DNA of 64,000 nucleotides from Colwellia sp. (GCF_013214175.1 NZ_JABSPA010000010.1:62001-126000), one strand, 5' to 3'; positions 8,507 through 17,541 are shown, numbered from the stretch's first letter. Notes: a model not told the origin generated them from the letters alone. A program made the numbers and translations.

Positions 8507-10426
8507 TTAGACTGACATCATTTCTTCAATCTGCTCAGCAAGGTCAAGCCACTCCATTTCATTATCTTCAATATCGCTTTTCAATAGCCCTTGTTTTTTC
8601 AGTAAATCGGTCAATTCAACTTTGCGATCTGCTTGGTAAATCTCACTGTCGCTTAATAAAGCTTCTACCTTAGTTAACTCTTCCTGCCATTGATGTATCT
8701 TTTTCTCTAACTTATCGGCTTCTTTACGCAGTGGCGCAGATTTTTTTCTTAGCTCTGCTTGTTGTTGGCGCAGTTGTTTTTTGTCTAAGCCTTTATCACT
8801 GTTTTGTTGCTCACTTTTAATCGACTTTACCGCTTGTTTCTTATCATCATTAAGCCATTGTTGATAATCATCAATATCACCACTAAAGTCACTAACCTGA
8901 CCATTGGCAACCAGATAAAATTCATCAACACAGGATTCTAATAAAAACCTATCATGGGCAATTAATATAATAGCGCCTTCAAAGTCCTGCAACGCCATTA
9001 CTAAGGCTTGACGCATTTCTAAATCGAGATGGTTGGTTGGCTCATCGAGTAGTAATAATTGTGGTTTTTCTAAAACGATTAATGCCAGTACTAAACGTGC
9101 TTTTTCACCGCCCGACATGTTGGTAACCGGTTCAAGCGGTTGGTCGCCGCTAAAGCCAAATTTACCTAAAAAAGTACGAGCTTGCGGCTCACCTAAGGCA
9201 GGCTTGGCACGCAAGATATGATCAACAGGACTCGATGCCACATGCAATTGCTCTAATTGGTGCTGAGAAAAATAGCCAATCTTTAGCTCTTGTGCGCAAT
9301 ATCGCTCGCCGTTAAGTAAAGCAATATCTCCGGCGAGAGATTTAATTAAGGTTGATTTACCCGCGCCATTTCGCCCTAATAAACCAATGCGACTGCCCGG
9401 CACTAACGTTAAACCTACATCATTTAAAATAGTGACTTGTTCACCATGATCCGATTTAGGGTAACCACACTGACTTTCTTTAAGTGATAATAGTGGGTAG
9501 GGCAAACTTTCCGGTTGTTCAAAGCTGAAAGTAAATTGACTATCAACATGAGCCGGCGCTAAATCAGGTAATTTCTCTAAGCGTTTTAATCGGCTTTGTG
9601 CTTGCTTGGCTTTACTGGCTTTGGCACGAAAACGATCAACAAAAGCGGTTAGATGGGCAGCCTCTTTTTGCTGCTTTTGATATTGTGCGTCTTGCTGCGC
9701 TAGATGTTCGCGGCGTTGACGTTCAAAAGAGGTGTAGTTGCCGCTGTATAATTTTGCCTGTTGGTGCTCAATATGTAAAATTTGACCAATAACCGTATCA
9801 AGAAAGTCTCTGTCATGTGAAATCAGTACTAGCGTACCAGTAAAACGCTTTAACCAGCGTTGTAGCCAAATAACAGCATCTAAATCTAAATGGTTGGTCG
9901 GTTCATCGAGTAATAATAAATCAGCACGAGATATTAGCGCTTGCGCTAAGTTTAAACGCATGCGCCAACCACCCGAGAAATCTTTTACCGGGTTAGCTAG
10001 TTGTGACTGTAAAAAACCTAAACCATGTAATAACTCACCAGCACGGGCAGGTAAGCTATAGCCGTTAATGGTATCAATTTGATTAATAATGGTGGCTTCA
10101 AGGTTACCGTTATCCATGATACGAGCTTGCTCTAAATCATGTTCTAACTGACGAAATTCTTTATCGCCATCCATAACGTAATCAAGAGCGCTTCGCTCTA
10201 AAGACGGCGTTTCCTGTCTTACTGTCGCTATATCCCAGCTTGTTGGCATGGATAAATCACCAGCATCTGGGGTTAAATCACCCAAGAGTGCGGCGAAAAG
10301 AGATGATTTACCACAGCCATTACTGCCTACTAAGCCAACCTTATGATTAGGGTGAATGGTAAAGCTAGATGATTTTATTAGGTTTTTAGCCCCTCTATCT
10401 AAGCTTAGGTCTGTGGCTATAATCAA
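8507..10426 (-). CDS. yheS: ABC-F family ATPase YheS
   Basis: The 639-residue duplicated ATPase has no membrane segments. The first cassette has Walker A GSNGCGKSS, signature FSGGW and Walker B LLLLDEPTNHLDLD; the second has GRNGAGKST, MSGGE and LLLLDEPTNHLDLE. The ABC-F linker (DRFRAKASKAKQAQSRLKRL) sits between them and a C-terminal coiled coil is rich in Lys and Gln. ABC-F proteins act on the ribosome and affect translation. Alignment with E. coli YheS sets the start at a TTG at 10424-10426, which has GAGGA 7 nt upstream. The subfamily call is strong. Confidence 0.95.
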   Translation of the reverse strand: MIIATDLSLDRGAKNLIKSSSFTIHPNHKVGLVGSNGCGKSSLFAALLGDLTPDAGDLSMPTSWDIATVRQETPSLERSALDYVMDGDKEFRQLEHDLEQARIMDNGNLEATIINQIDTINGYSLPARAGELLHGLGFLQSQLANPVKDFSGGWRMRLNLAQALISRADLLLLDEPTNHLDLDAVIWLQRWLKRFTGTLVLISHDRDFLDTVIGQILHIEHQQAKLYSGNYTSFERQRREHLAQQDAQYQKQQKEAAHLTAFVDRFRAKASKAKQAQSRLKRLEKLPDLAPAHVDSQFTFSFEQPESLPYPLLSLKESQCGYPKSDHGEQVTILNDVGLTLVPGSRIGLLGRNGAGKSTLIKSLAGDIALLNGERYCAQELKIGYFSQHQLEQLHVASSPVDHILRAKPALGEPQARTFLGKFGFSGDQPLEPVTNMSGGEKARLVLALIVLEKPQLLLLDEPTNHLDLEMRQALVMALQDFEGAIILIAHDRFLLESCVDEFYLVANGQVSDFSGDIDDYQQWLNDDKKQAVKSIKSEQQNSDKGLDKKQLRQQQAELRKKSAPLRKEADKLEKKIHQWQEELTKVEALLSDSEIYQADRKVELTDLLKKQGLLKSDIEDNEMEWLDLAEQIEEMMSV

Positions 10427-10570
10427 TGGTAATTCCTCGATAAAATGGCATAGCGTTGCTGGAAAAATACAAGCTAAAAAAATGCAGGTGCATTGTCGCT
10501 TTTCCTATGACCACTATTCAAGGTAAAATAGCGATAATTAACTATTTAGTTGTAGAAGAAGTAGGTAAAA

Positions 10571-10774
10571 ATGAACAAAGCCCTAAAAAAGAGATTTATC
10601 GCTGGTGCAGTCTGTCCAAAATGTAAAGCTATGGATACCCTGGCACTGACCAAAGAAAATAACGTAGAAAAAGTGACCTGCGTTAGCTGTGGTGAACAAA
10701 TGGTGCAAACGGAAGCACAAGTTGAGAAAGTTGTGCGTGAACATGAACAAGTTATTGGTGTGTTTAAGCAGTAA
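10571..10774 (+). CDS. yheV: YheV family putative zinc-ribbon protein
   Basis: This 67-residue protein resembles E. coli YheV: KKRFIAGAVCPKCKAMDT at the start and an end of EHEQVIGVFKQ. Four cysteines in two pairs (CPKC and CVSC) form a likely zinc ribbon. E. coli keeps yheV near slyX and fkpA; both genes also occur a few kilobases downstream here. It is divergent from yheS with about 140 bp between. Function unknown. Family assignment is strong. Confidence 0.92.
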   Translation: MNKALKKRFIAGAVCPKCKAMDTLALTKENNVEKVTCVSCGEQMVQTEAQVEKVVREHEQVIGVFKQ

Positions 10775-10856
10775 TTAGCTTAAGTGAAAGCAGTCAATAC
10801 ACGATAACGCAATGTAGTCTTCTTTGTTAGCTACATGTCTATAAGAGTATTGAGTT

Positions 10857-10894
10857 AATAAAGAGGTCACAGCATTAGATGTAACTTCTTTATT
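10857..10894. terminator. Possible bidirectional terminator after yheV
   Basis: AATAAAGAGGT (from 10857) pairs with ACTTCTTTATT (to 10894) with one mismatch. It lies between the convergent ends of yheV and the lipoprotein gene. No long T run follows, so confidence is low. Confidence 0.4.
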
Positions 10895-10906
10895 GATATT
10901 GCTTAG

Positions 10907-11665
10907 CTAATTAATTTTTAATGGTAGCTTTATATTCTGAATTAAATTAGGTGTGCCAGTAATGGTGGCACTTAATAAGTCAGTGGTGGGATTGACTTGT
11001 GCACCAGCATAATAAGTAATGGATACTTTTGCTTCCTGGTCTATACAACCAGCGGTGTAATCTAGTGGCACCGTGATAACCTCATCATCCTCTGTCACTT
11101 CAATGTAAGTTGACGTATTCGCTTCGGAACACGTTGAGTCCATCATTACTGATATCCCTCCTGCGCTATGAGTACTGATTATCTTAAAAGTAAAATTTTG
11201 ATCTTGCGATACACTTAATGTTTGCGGTTTTTCTATCGTAATTGGCGCTGGAAACTTAATGTCAAAGCTATCTTCAACAATGCCTTGGCGTTTAAACTCT
11301 ACTCGCCAAGTATTATTATCTTGAATTTCAGCTAACGTCCGATTATCAATGCCACCGAAGTTACAGCACTCTAGGTCTGAAGAGTAGGCTATTGTAGTAT
11401 TTGTTCCTTTTATTACATGGTCTGCAGGGCTAATAAGGTTAAGTTGGTCATTATCTGATAACGATAGTCTTCCGGAACCTAGTAGCATAATATTTCCTAT
11501 TATATTATGGGTGCTAGGATCATCTCCATAAGCTGGGTATATAATATAGCTTAGTGTTTCGAAACCATAAACAAAATCGCTGCTCGATGTCGTCTCACTT
11601 TTTTCTGAAGAGCAACCAGATAAAGAAATAACGATAAGTAATATAAGAAAGTGTTTCATTTTCAT
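10907..11665 (-). CDS. Putative lipoprotein, paralogue A
   Basis: The 252-residue protein has a lipoprotein signal with lipobox LSGC near residue 18, then a Ser/Thr-rich linker and a beta-rich region. It is paralogous to the next gene (12009-12815). They share DFVYxxxTL near the start, the central motif WRVEFKRQGIVEDSF/WKVVFKRHGIIEDSF, a TTDLL segment and an LPLKIN end. Paired cysteines (ECC, CSE, GCID) recur in both. It matches no family I recognise. The position next to a secreted hydrolase suggests a linked surface role, which is inference. Confidence 0.65.
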   Translation of the reverse strand: MKMKHFLILLIVISLSGCSSEKSETTSSSDFVYGFETLSYIIYPAYGDDPSTHNIIGNIMLLGSGRLSLSDNDQLNLISPADHVIKGTNTTIAYSSDLECCNFGGIDNRTLAEIQDNNTWRVEFKRQGIVEDSFDIKFPAPITIEKPQTLSVSQDQNFTFKIISTHSAGGISVMMDSTCSEANTSTYIEVTEDDEVITVPLDYTAGCIDQEAKVSITYYAGAQVNPTTDLLSATITGTPNLIQNIKLPLKIN

Positions 11666-12008
11666 CAGCGTTCTTTTTAAAAGCCAATCTAATCAATGTA
11701 TTTAAATTGGCAATATGCAAACTATAGGTTTAACTTTAATAAGTCAGTAATGCCATAACGGTAATATACCTCGCTATGAGGGGAATGCTTACTGGTAAGA
11801 AAGGAATAAGTATCAAAATAGGTGCTGGTGTAATCGCCATTTCTTGCTTCTCTATCAGTAGTGGTTAAGCTTTAATTCTTGTCGGTGTGAGTGGGGTCAG
11901 ATCAACGTTAAGTACTCATTAAAGTTGATCTGACCCCGATTGAATTTATTAAATAAATTATTAAATTTGATCCTAATTATAAAATTAAATTGTTCTGCTA
12001 TTTACCTA
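11666..12008. other. 343-bp gap between the two lipoprotein genes
   Basis: It holds no supported gene. Its notable content is the inverted repeat at 11893-11937, listed separately. A 12-bp piece near 11733 (TAATAAGTCAGT) also occurs near the 3' ends of both flanking lipoprotein genes, which could be a decayed remnant of a third copy or chance. Confidence 0.4.
11893..11937. repeat. Perfect 14-bp inverted repeat of GGGGTCAGATCAAC
   Basis: GGGGTCAGATCAAC at 11893-11906 is followed after 17 nt by its exact reverse complement at 11924-11937. GGGGTCAGA-type palindromes often accompany REP-associated tyrosine transposase (RAYT-like) genes in marine gammaproteobacteria. No such gene lies nearby, so this would be an orphan REP-like unit. 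It may also act as a terminator hairpin. Confidence 0.7.
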
Positions 12009-12815
12009 CTAATTTATTTTTAATGGTAGATCAAAGAATTGTACAAAAAATGGTATTCCTCTTAGTGGGGCATTTAATAAGTCAGTTGTGTTATTCGCTT
12101 TGGCTTCGAAAATAAATCGAATATTTATGCTTGCTTCATGATCGCTACAGCCATCAGTGTTGCTTAGTGGTATTGAAAGGTTATGAGTACCTGCTTCAAA
12201 GCTAACGGTATCGAACCTTACTTGATCATTATCAAAGCACTTTGAATAAATAGTCCCGTCAACTGAACCAGCACTATTACTATCACTCCAAGTTAAGGTA
12301 AAATCCTGATCAGACAGTACGAATAATTTGTGCATGTCTGTTATTGCTACTGGAGCCGGATAAGCAATTGAAAAGCTATCTTCAATAATTCCATGGCGTT
12401 TAAACACTACTTTCCAAATATTGTCGTCTAATAATTTTTTGACCTTGTCGAAATTGATATTATTTTCGGGTAAGTTAATAGTAAATGAGCAACATGCTAA
12501 ATGTGATCCCCCTAAAGTGGTCTCATTATAATTTTCTCCGTGAGCTATAGTGCCGTAGGGTGATATAAGTGATATTTGGTCTGTTGAGGCTAAGAATAGA
12601 TCACCACCCGATTCTTTTTGTAGCAAAGTCTGAGCAACAGAGTGTGTGTCTATATGTGTAAAATAACCCTCGGCAGGTGTTAAATATTCATGTGATAAAG
12701 CGATAGTTAAGGTACTAATATCATAAATAAAACTACTACTTGATTCTGTATTGGTTTTATCTGAACGACAACTAGATAAAACCAATACAGTAATAAAAAT
12801 CATCATATATTTCAT
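12009..12815 (-). CDS. Putative lipoprotein, paralogue B
   Basis: About 268 residues from the ATG at 12813-12815, which has GAGGAG 5 nt upstream; a longer in-frame start 18 nt earlier lacks such a site. The lipobox is LSSC, followed by a polar linker and a beta-rich region with pairs of cysteines (ACCSF, KCF, GCSD). It shares its central WKVVFKRHGIIEDSF segment and LPLKIN end with paralogue A. The gene ends 21 nt after the hydrolase gene begins to be read away, so the two minus-strand genes probably share a transcript. Function unknown. Confidence 0.65.
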   Translation of the reverse strand: MKYMMIFITVLVLSSCRSDKTNTESSSSFIYDISTLTIALSHEYLTPAEGYFTHIDTHSVAQTLLQKESGGDLFLASTDQISLISPYGTIAHGENYNETTLGGSHLACCSFTINLPENNINFDKVKKLLDDNIWKVVFKRHGIIEDSFSIAYPAPVAITDMHKLFVLSDQDFTLTWSDSNSAGSVDGTIYSKCFDNDQVRFDTVSFEAGTHNLSIPLSNTDGCSDHEASINIRFIFEAKANNTTDLLNAPLRGIPFFVQFFDLPLKIN

Positions 12816-12836
12816 ATTTACTCCTCGATACAAGCG

Positions 12837-14525
12837 TTATAGCTTCAAAACGTTAGTTAATGTGTCTGAAAAAAGCACATACTTATGCTCTTGATGTCCG
12901 CCAGAAAAGCGATTTTCAGCAAAGGTATATTTATCAAAACTGCCATCTTTCCCAGCAAAGGCTGAGTCTGTGGTAACAAAAACATGTCTTCCTTGCATCT
13001 TATTATCTTGTTTTATTGCCTTTTTTATGTGGTATGACATATTTTTAGCTGCTATTAACTGCTTGCTAATATCAAAATATGTCATGGCATAGCTACCATT
13101 GCGTCCCTCTTTTGCTGTGGTATTTAAACGAGAACGCCTGTTTCCTGAAAGACGCCATTTAACATCAACTTTTAAATTATGCCTAGAGCCAGCACCAAAA
13201 TACACCTGAGGAATAGGTTTTGAAACTTCTGTGCCATATGAAACCGCAGTGCTTCGGGTTGGATTAAAGAAAATCGCTAAATCTTTAAAACGTTGTCGTA
13301 AGGCTATGTTTTGTGGGCTACCTTCATCCAACTGCTTGAAAGTGTAAGAATAAAAAATATCATTAATAGACTTTAAGCGGCGGCGCTCGTTTCTACATTG
13401 GCTTCTTCTACTGCTATGGCGGTAAAGCTTACATCTTATTTTTCTTGCTTGATTCTCTAATTCATCAGCAAAGCTCCTGACATCTTTTGGTACATGCACA
13501 CCATAAAAAGGTGCGTCAATGGCAACAAAGTCACTAACATTATGCACTTTACCGGTGTTTTCCATATACATGATGGCTAGTTTACCAACAATGCCGCCCA
13601 TGGAGTGACCAACAACCCTAACTTCAGCGCTTGTTTTGGCAAGCTTTTCTAACAAGGTCGCTAATGCCCAAGCGTTAGATTCTATGCCAGAATCTTGCTT
13701 GGCATAACGAAAGAGTACTAAGTCATAACCCGCATTATAGATATGTCTATAAGTATTGAGTTGTTTGCTATATTCTATAAAATCATCGAATTGATCTTTT
13801 TCATTAGCAACTTGGTTCATGGTAAAACCTTCGTTAAAATCACTACCATACCCCTGCACAAAAACAATCGGCTTATTGAGCCTTTTATCTTTACCGTAAC
13901 GCACGGAAACATAACCTGAAGTTGAACTTATTTGTCTTTGTCGCCATTCAACACAGCGAGATCCAGAAGCCCGTTCTGGGGCTATAAACTGTGTCTCTTT
14001 TGCTAAAAACTCAGCAGTAGACGTCACTTGGTGCGGTACAACCGCTGATATTTTATTGAATAAGGAAGTATCTTTACTATGTATTTGAGTTGAGGTTATT
14101 GGCAAAGGCTGTTCTGGATAAGCTTTTGGATTTTGGCCATCATATCTTACGCAGTAGCTTACAGTGCGTGTTGCTTGCGTGGTAAAGCTGGTATCAGGTG
14201 ATTTTTTATAACCACTGGTTAAGTATTTTGGAGGCTGTGGTGTTGGTGGTCTTGTTGGTGGTCTTGGGCAAGACTCGGGAGAGTATTGTCTTTCGCTATT
14301 AGCCTTATCTGTCGTCGTTGAACCTTGGTTATAACTTGCTTGAATTGAATCACAGCCATAACGCTGCGTTGTTTCGTTATCAGTTAAATTAAGTTCGTAT
14401 TTTAAAGGCGCTTCAAACTGTATAAAGTCAGTATTTTCGGCCACGGCGCTTACACTTGTTAACATGCTTGTTAATAGCAATAACTGAAGATTAAGCCCGT
14501 TTGTCTGTTTGTCCGTTTGCCTCAT
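12837..14525 (-). CDS. Secreted alpha/beta hydrolase (lipase/esterase-like)
   Basis: About 562 residues. A signal peptide (LQLLLLTSMLTSVSAVA) leads to a Cys-containing N-terminal region with a proline-rich stretch (RPPTRPPTPQPP), then an alpha/beta hydrolase fold: KPIVFVQGYGSDF near the oxyanion loop and the nucleophile elbow VVGHSMGGIVGKLA. An insertion rich in Arg and Cys (RKIRCKLYRHSSRRSQC) follows. Such folds include triacylglycerol lipases and PGAP1-like esterases. The ATG at 14523-14525 gives the best signal peptide. Substrate unknown. It lies immediately upstream of lipoprotein B on the same strand. Confidence 0.8.
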   Translation of the reverse strand: MRQTDKQTNGLNLQLLLLTSMLTSVSAVAENTDFIQFEAPLKYELNLTDNETTQRYGCDSIQASYNQGSTTTDKANSERQYSPESCPRPPTRPPTPQPPKYLTSGYKKSPDTSFTTQATRTVSYCVRYDGQNPKAYPEQPLPITSTQIHSKDTSLFNKISAVVPHQVTSTAEFLAKETQFIAPERASGSRCVEWRQRQISSTSGYVSVRYGKDKRLNKPIVFVQGYGSDFNEGFTMNQVANEKDQFDDFIEYSKQLNTYRHIYNAGYDLVLFRYAKQDSGIESNAWALATLLEKLAKTSAEVRVVGHSMGGIVGKLAIMYMENTGKVHNVSDFVAIDAPFYGVHVPKDVRSFADELENQARKIRCKLYRHSSRRSQCRNERRRLKSINDIFYSYTFKQLDEGSPQNIALRQRFKDLAIFFNPTRSTAVSYGTEVSKPIPQVYFGAGSRHNLKVDVKWRLSGNRRSRLNTTAKEGRNGSYAMTYFDISKQLIAAKNMSYHIKKAIKQDNKMQGRHVFVTTDSAFAGKDGSFDKYTFAENRFSGGHQEHKYVLFSDTLTNVLKL

Positions 14526-14579
14526 TGTTATGATATTCCTTATCGTTAATGAAATGGTATGGTTACATCTTATTAACAA

Positions 14580-14797
14580 TAAGAAAAGGGTTTATTTTTA
14601 GTCAGAGGATCGCTTTAAAGGGAGTAACTAGAATTTATTAGGGATAATAAAATAAGAAATTAGTAAAGCCAATGGTGAAAAAGATGGGCAGCCTGCTTTC
14701 TCTAGTGGCGCGGCTTGAATAAAGCTGCACCTACATAAAACTGAGGGAATCGCAGTGGATTCATTCTTGTCTGAGTTTGTATGATACTAACGATTAT
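14580..14797. other. Short non-coding gap
   Basis: About 220 bp between the hydrolase start and the slyX end. No ORF or clear hairpin was recognised. It should contain the hydrolase promoter, but no convincing -35/-10 pair was identified. Confidence 0.3.
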
Positions 14798-15061
14798 TTA
14801 ATAATGCGGTGGTGGTGGCTCAACGTCGTCTATATCATCTGATAAGCTACCAGCATCTTTAAGACGATTAGCGACTAATTGAATTTGATGTTTCAGCTCT
14901 GAGATTTCATGTTGATGGGCGGCTAGCTCTTCACTTAGCTGTTCAATTACATCATCTTGAAAAACGTTACGTGATTCTAAGGCGTCAACACGCTCTTCAA
15001 GCTGCTGAACATAGTTAGTTTTCGAGCTTTTAGCGCTAAGGGTTATTTCGGCATTGGCCAT
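14798..15061 (-). CDS. slyX: SlyX family protein
   Basis: The 87-residue coiled-coil protein contains the SlyX core LEERVDALESRNVFQDDVIEQL and ends in the typical proline/His tail EPPPPHY. SlyX is a small cytoplasmic protein of unknown function, normally next to fkpA and slyD. Its start overlaps the end of the upstream WD40 gene by 19 nt in another frame, so the two are probably translationally coupled. Here fkpA is divergent from the WD40-slyX pair. The family call is strong. Confidence 0.92.
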   Translation of the reverse strand: MANAEITLSAKSSKTNYVQQLEERVDALESRNVFQDDVIEQLSEELAAHQHEISELKHQIQLVANRLKDAGSLSDDIDDVEPPPPHY

Positions 15062-16026
15062 GATTCAACATATCCTGATGAACTTATCGTTAATAGATCG
15101 TTATTATCGCCAAATGCGACACTATACACAACAGCCCCGGTAGGTCTTTTTGCTTCTTTTGGTGTGACAAACCAATGTGCACGGCGTTTGCCTGTGGCAA
15201 TATCCCAAACACTGACTTTTCTGCTCGCCGCGCCGGTGATCATGGTTTTGCCATCGGGTGAAAAACGCACAGTACTAAATACTTCATGGCGTTTTGTCCC
15301 TTGTAAGGTACTTATACGTTTACCTGTTTTTAAGTCCCATATATAAGCCGACTTCATACTGTCGGCACTAAAGGCGTAACGGGCCTGCGCATCTAATGCT
15401 ACTTTTGATACGCGAGAGCTGTGATTAAATTGATAAACAACTTGTCCTGATTGAGTATCCCATACATAGGCAATGAAATCGTTACCCCCAGACATAGCCA
15501 CACGACCGTTGGGCAGCATATCAACGCTATTAACTTTTTCTTTATGGCCAAGGAATTCTAAGCGTCTACCTGTATCAACGCTGACATGCACCACAGTACC
15601 GTTGCTTTTGCCAATAAGTAAGTAATCACCGCCATTACTTATGGCAATATCTCTAATGTTCGACTCACGTACTTGCCAGTAACCCTCTGACTTGCCATTT
15701 TTCAGGTTCCATAAGGCAAAGTTTTTTCTATTAGCGGTGAGAACATGACTAGAGTTGTCACTTATATCGATGGTGAGTACTAAATTATCACTGCTATTTT
15801 GCTCTTGTGCCCAGTTATAAATGCGTTCATTCTTGGTTAAATCCCAAACACTCAAACCATGGTGAATAGAAGAAATAACCGAGAATTTGGCATCTTTAGA
15901 AATATTGCCGGCATAGGAACCTTCAACAGACTGCTGCCAACGCTCTATTGGCGCTTGCGTTACAGGTTTGCAAGCCATGAGTGTCGTCAATAAGATGACT
16001 GGATAAATCCAATTACATTTTAACAA
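15043..16026 (-). CDS. WD40-repeat lipoprotein
   Basis: The 327-residue protein has a lipoprotein signal (VILLTTLMAC, lipobox LMAC) and then about six WD40 blades, with recurring GxSVWDL, YVWDTQSG, YIWDLKTG and VSVWDIATG units. WD40 propellers are protein-binding scaffolds; this one should be anchored in the outer or inner membrane facing the periplasm. Linkage of such a gene with slyX is also known in related marine genera. The only in-frame start is a TTG at 16024-16026 with no strong ribosome binding site, so the start is uncertain. Confidence 0.82.
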   Translation of the reverse strand: MLKCNWIYPVILLTTLMACKPVTQAPIERWQQSVEGSYAGNISKDAKFSVISSIHHGLSVWDLTKNERIYNWAQEQNSSDNLVLTIDISDNSSHVLTANRKNFALWNLKNGKSEGYWQVRESNIRDIAISNGGDYLLIGKSNGTVVHVSVDTGRRLEFLGHKEKVNSVDMLPNGRVAMSGGNDFIAYVWDTQSGQVVYQFNHSSRVSKVALDAQARYAFSADSMKSAYIWDLKTGKRISTLQGTKRHEVFSTVRFSPDGKTMITGAASRKVSVWDIATGKRRAHWFVTPKEAKRPTGAVVYSVAFGDNNDLLTISSSGYVESWPMPK

Positions 16027-16210
16027 AATATTAATACTTTTTTATTTGCGCATTTATCGTTAGTATAAGTTCTTTTTTGAAATTGTTTAGTGTTATCTTT
16101 TTAATCGTGGCTTTAGTAAAGTCTTAATGGCGCTATAAAAGATAAATTAAACAATGAATAGCCGTAAATTGGGGGAATTCTCCAATTGTATTGTATAAAT
16201 GGAGATATAA

Positions 16211-16987
16211 ATGAAATTGTTCAAGCCTACCCTAATAGCCCTTGCGTTAGTTGCCGTTGTTGGTTGTAACGAAAAAGCGGTTGAAGAAGTCAAAGCACCG
16301 GTACTAGACACTGAAGTGCAAAAACAAGCTTATGGCTTAGGTGCTTCAATTGGTATGTACATGCAACGTAACTTAGAAGAGCATGACAAATTAGGTTTAA
16401 CCTTAGATAAAGAGCTTATTGTACGCGGTTTTGTTGACAGCATTGACGGTAAAGCTGTTATCGAAAAAGAAGAAATCCAAGCTTTACTAATGAATCTTGA
16501 TGCTAGCATGAAAGAAAAACAGCAAGCAGCAGCGATTGCCGCTTCTGAAGCTAGCCTAGCTGAAGGTGCTAAATTTCTTGCCGATAACGCTAAAAAAGAA
16601 GGTGTGATAGTAACTGAATCTGGTATTCAATATGAAGTGTTAACTGCTGGCGAAGGTGATACACCTGCGGCAACTGATACAGTAAAAGTGCATTACACAG
16701 GTACTTTCTTAAATGGTGAATCGTTTGATAGCTCATATGATGGCAAAGGTAAGCCGGTAGTATTCCCACTTAACCGTGTAATCAAAGGTTGGACTGAAGG
16801 CGTACAGTTAATGAATGTCGGTGCTAAGTACAAATTCACTATCCCTTCAGATTTAGCATACGGTCCTAACGGTAACCCACCAAGCATTCCGGGTAACTCA
16901 GTACTACAATTTGAAATTGAATTATTAGAAATTCAAAAAGATGAAGTAGCACCAAAAGCAGATGGTCACGACCACGCAGCTCACTAG
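16211..16987 (+). CDS. fkpA: FKBP-type peptidyl-prolyl isomerase, FkpA-like lipoprotein
   Basis: The 258-residue protein has a signal with lipobox VVGC, an N-terminal dimerisation helix domain (QKQAYGLGASIGMYM...) and a C-terminal FKBP domain (VKVHYTGTFLNGESFDSSYDG, GWTEGVQLMNVGAKYKFTIP, AYGPNG, LQFEIELLEI). FkpA assists folding of envelope proteins. Unlike E. coli FkpA it has a lipobox cysteine, so it is probably membrane-anchored. The tail is His-rich (DGHDHAAH). GGAGAT precedes the ATG. A strong terminator follows. Confidence 0.93.
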   Translation: MKLFKPTLIALALVAVVGCNEKAVEEVKAPVLDTEVQKQAYGLGASIGMYMQRNLEEHDKLGLTLDKELIVRGFVDSIDGKAVIEKEEIQALLMNLDASMKEKQQAAAIAASEASLAEGAKFLADNAKKEGVIVTESGIQYEVLTAGEGDTPAATDTVKVHYTGTFLNGESFDSSYDGKGKPVVFPLNRVIKGWTEGVQLMNVGAKYKFTIPSDLAYGPNGNPPSIPGNSVLQFEIELLEIQKDEVAPKADGHDHAAH

Positions 16988-17046
16988 TTAAAGTTTATGT
17001 GGGTTAAGTTTGTTTAGCTATTTACCTACTACTCGTTAAAAATATA

Positions 17047-17081
17047 AAGCCACCAGTAATTACTTACTGGTGGCTTTTTTT
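17047..17081 (+). terminator. Rho-independent terminator of fkpA
   Basis: A perfect 13-bp stem AAGCCACCAGTAA/TTACTGGTGGCTT (17047-17059, 17064-17076), a 4-nt loop and a T tract. Confidence 0.92.
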
Positions 17082-17115
17082 ATTTCCTGAGTATCTTATG
17101 AAAGGCTATATTTAA

Positions 17116-17541
17116 AGCCAAATTTTGTAGTTTTTTTTATAAGTAAGGATTCAATTAGATTAAATGTTCAAGAACAAGGCGATTGATTGAGCAATCGTAA
17201 TACCAAGTCCATTAAGTTAGTTCCCACTCAGAGCTTGTCAGCGGTTTGAGAATAAATAGAATTTTTTTGTATATAGTCGCTCTATATTAAAGGAATTCTG
17301 TGTGATTATCATATCGCTGAAAAGCTCCCAAAGGGCGAGTTTAAAAGGCTCATAGTCTTTGTTATTGATTTTGACAAGGGAATAAGCATTCTCTTCACTC
17401 AATGCCTTGCCTCTAAGCCTTTTAATTCTCGCTGAGTGGGAAGAAACTTATTGGAATTGGTATAAGCTATTGTGATTGAAAGCAACGATGTTATTGAGTT
17501 TTAAATGCCACTCAGGCCATTGAAAATGAGTGTGATTGGTA
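17116..17541. mobile_element. Older MITE-like element split by a second MITE
   Basis: The outer flanks of the 262-bp element at 17201 resemble the two halves of the element at 20792. On the left, ACAAGGCGATTGATTGAGCAATCG compares with GCAAGGCGCTCGATTGACCAATAG. On the right, CTATTGTGATTGAAAGCAACG compares with CTATTGGAATTGAGAGCAACG. The right end is TTGGTA followed by TAA at 17542; a degenerate left end near 17116 also follows TAA. The left boundary is uncertain. Confidence 0.5.
17201..17462 (+). mobile_element. 262-bp MITE-like element, copy 1
   Basis: The element begins TACCAAGTCCATTAAG and ends CTTATTGGAATTGGTA, giving imperfect terminal inverted repeats that extend inward to CCCACTCAG/CTGAGTGGG. 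It is flanked by direct TAA repeats (17198-17200 and 17463-17465). A second copy of equal length lies in inverse orientation at 58142-58403. No ORF of useful length is inside, so it depends on a transposase encoded elsewhere. Confidence 0.88.

Noticed and set aside
11733-11750. Fragment TAATAAGTCAGT similar to lipoprotein 3' ends
   Set aside because: Twelve bases are too few to claim a third decayed paralogue.
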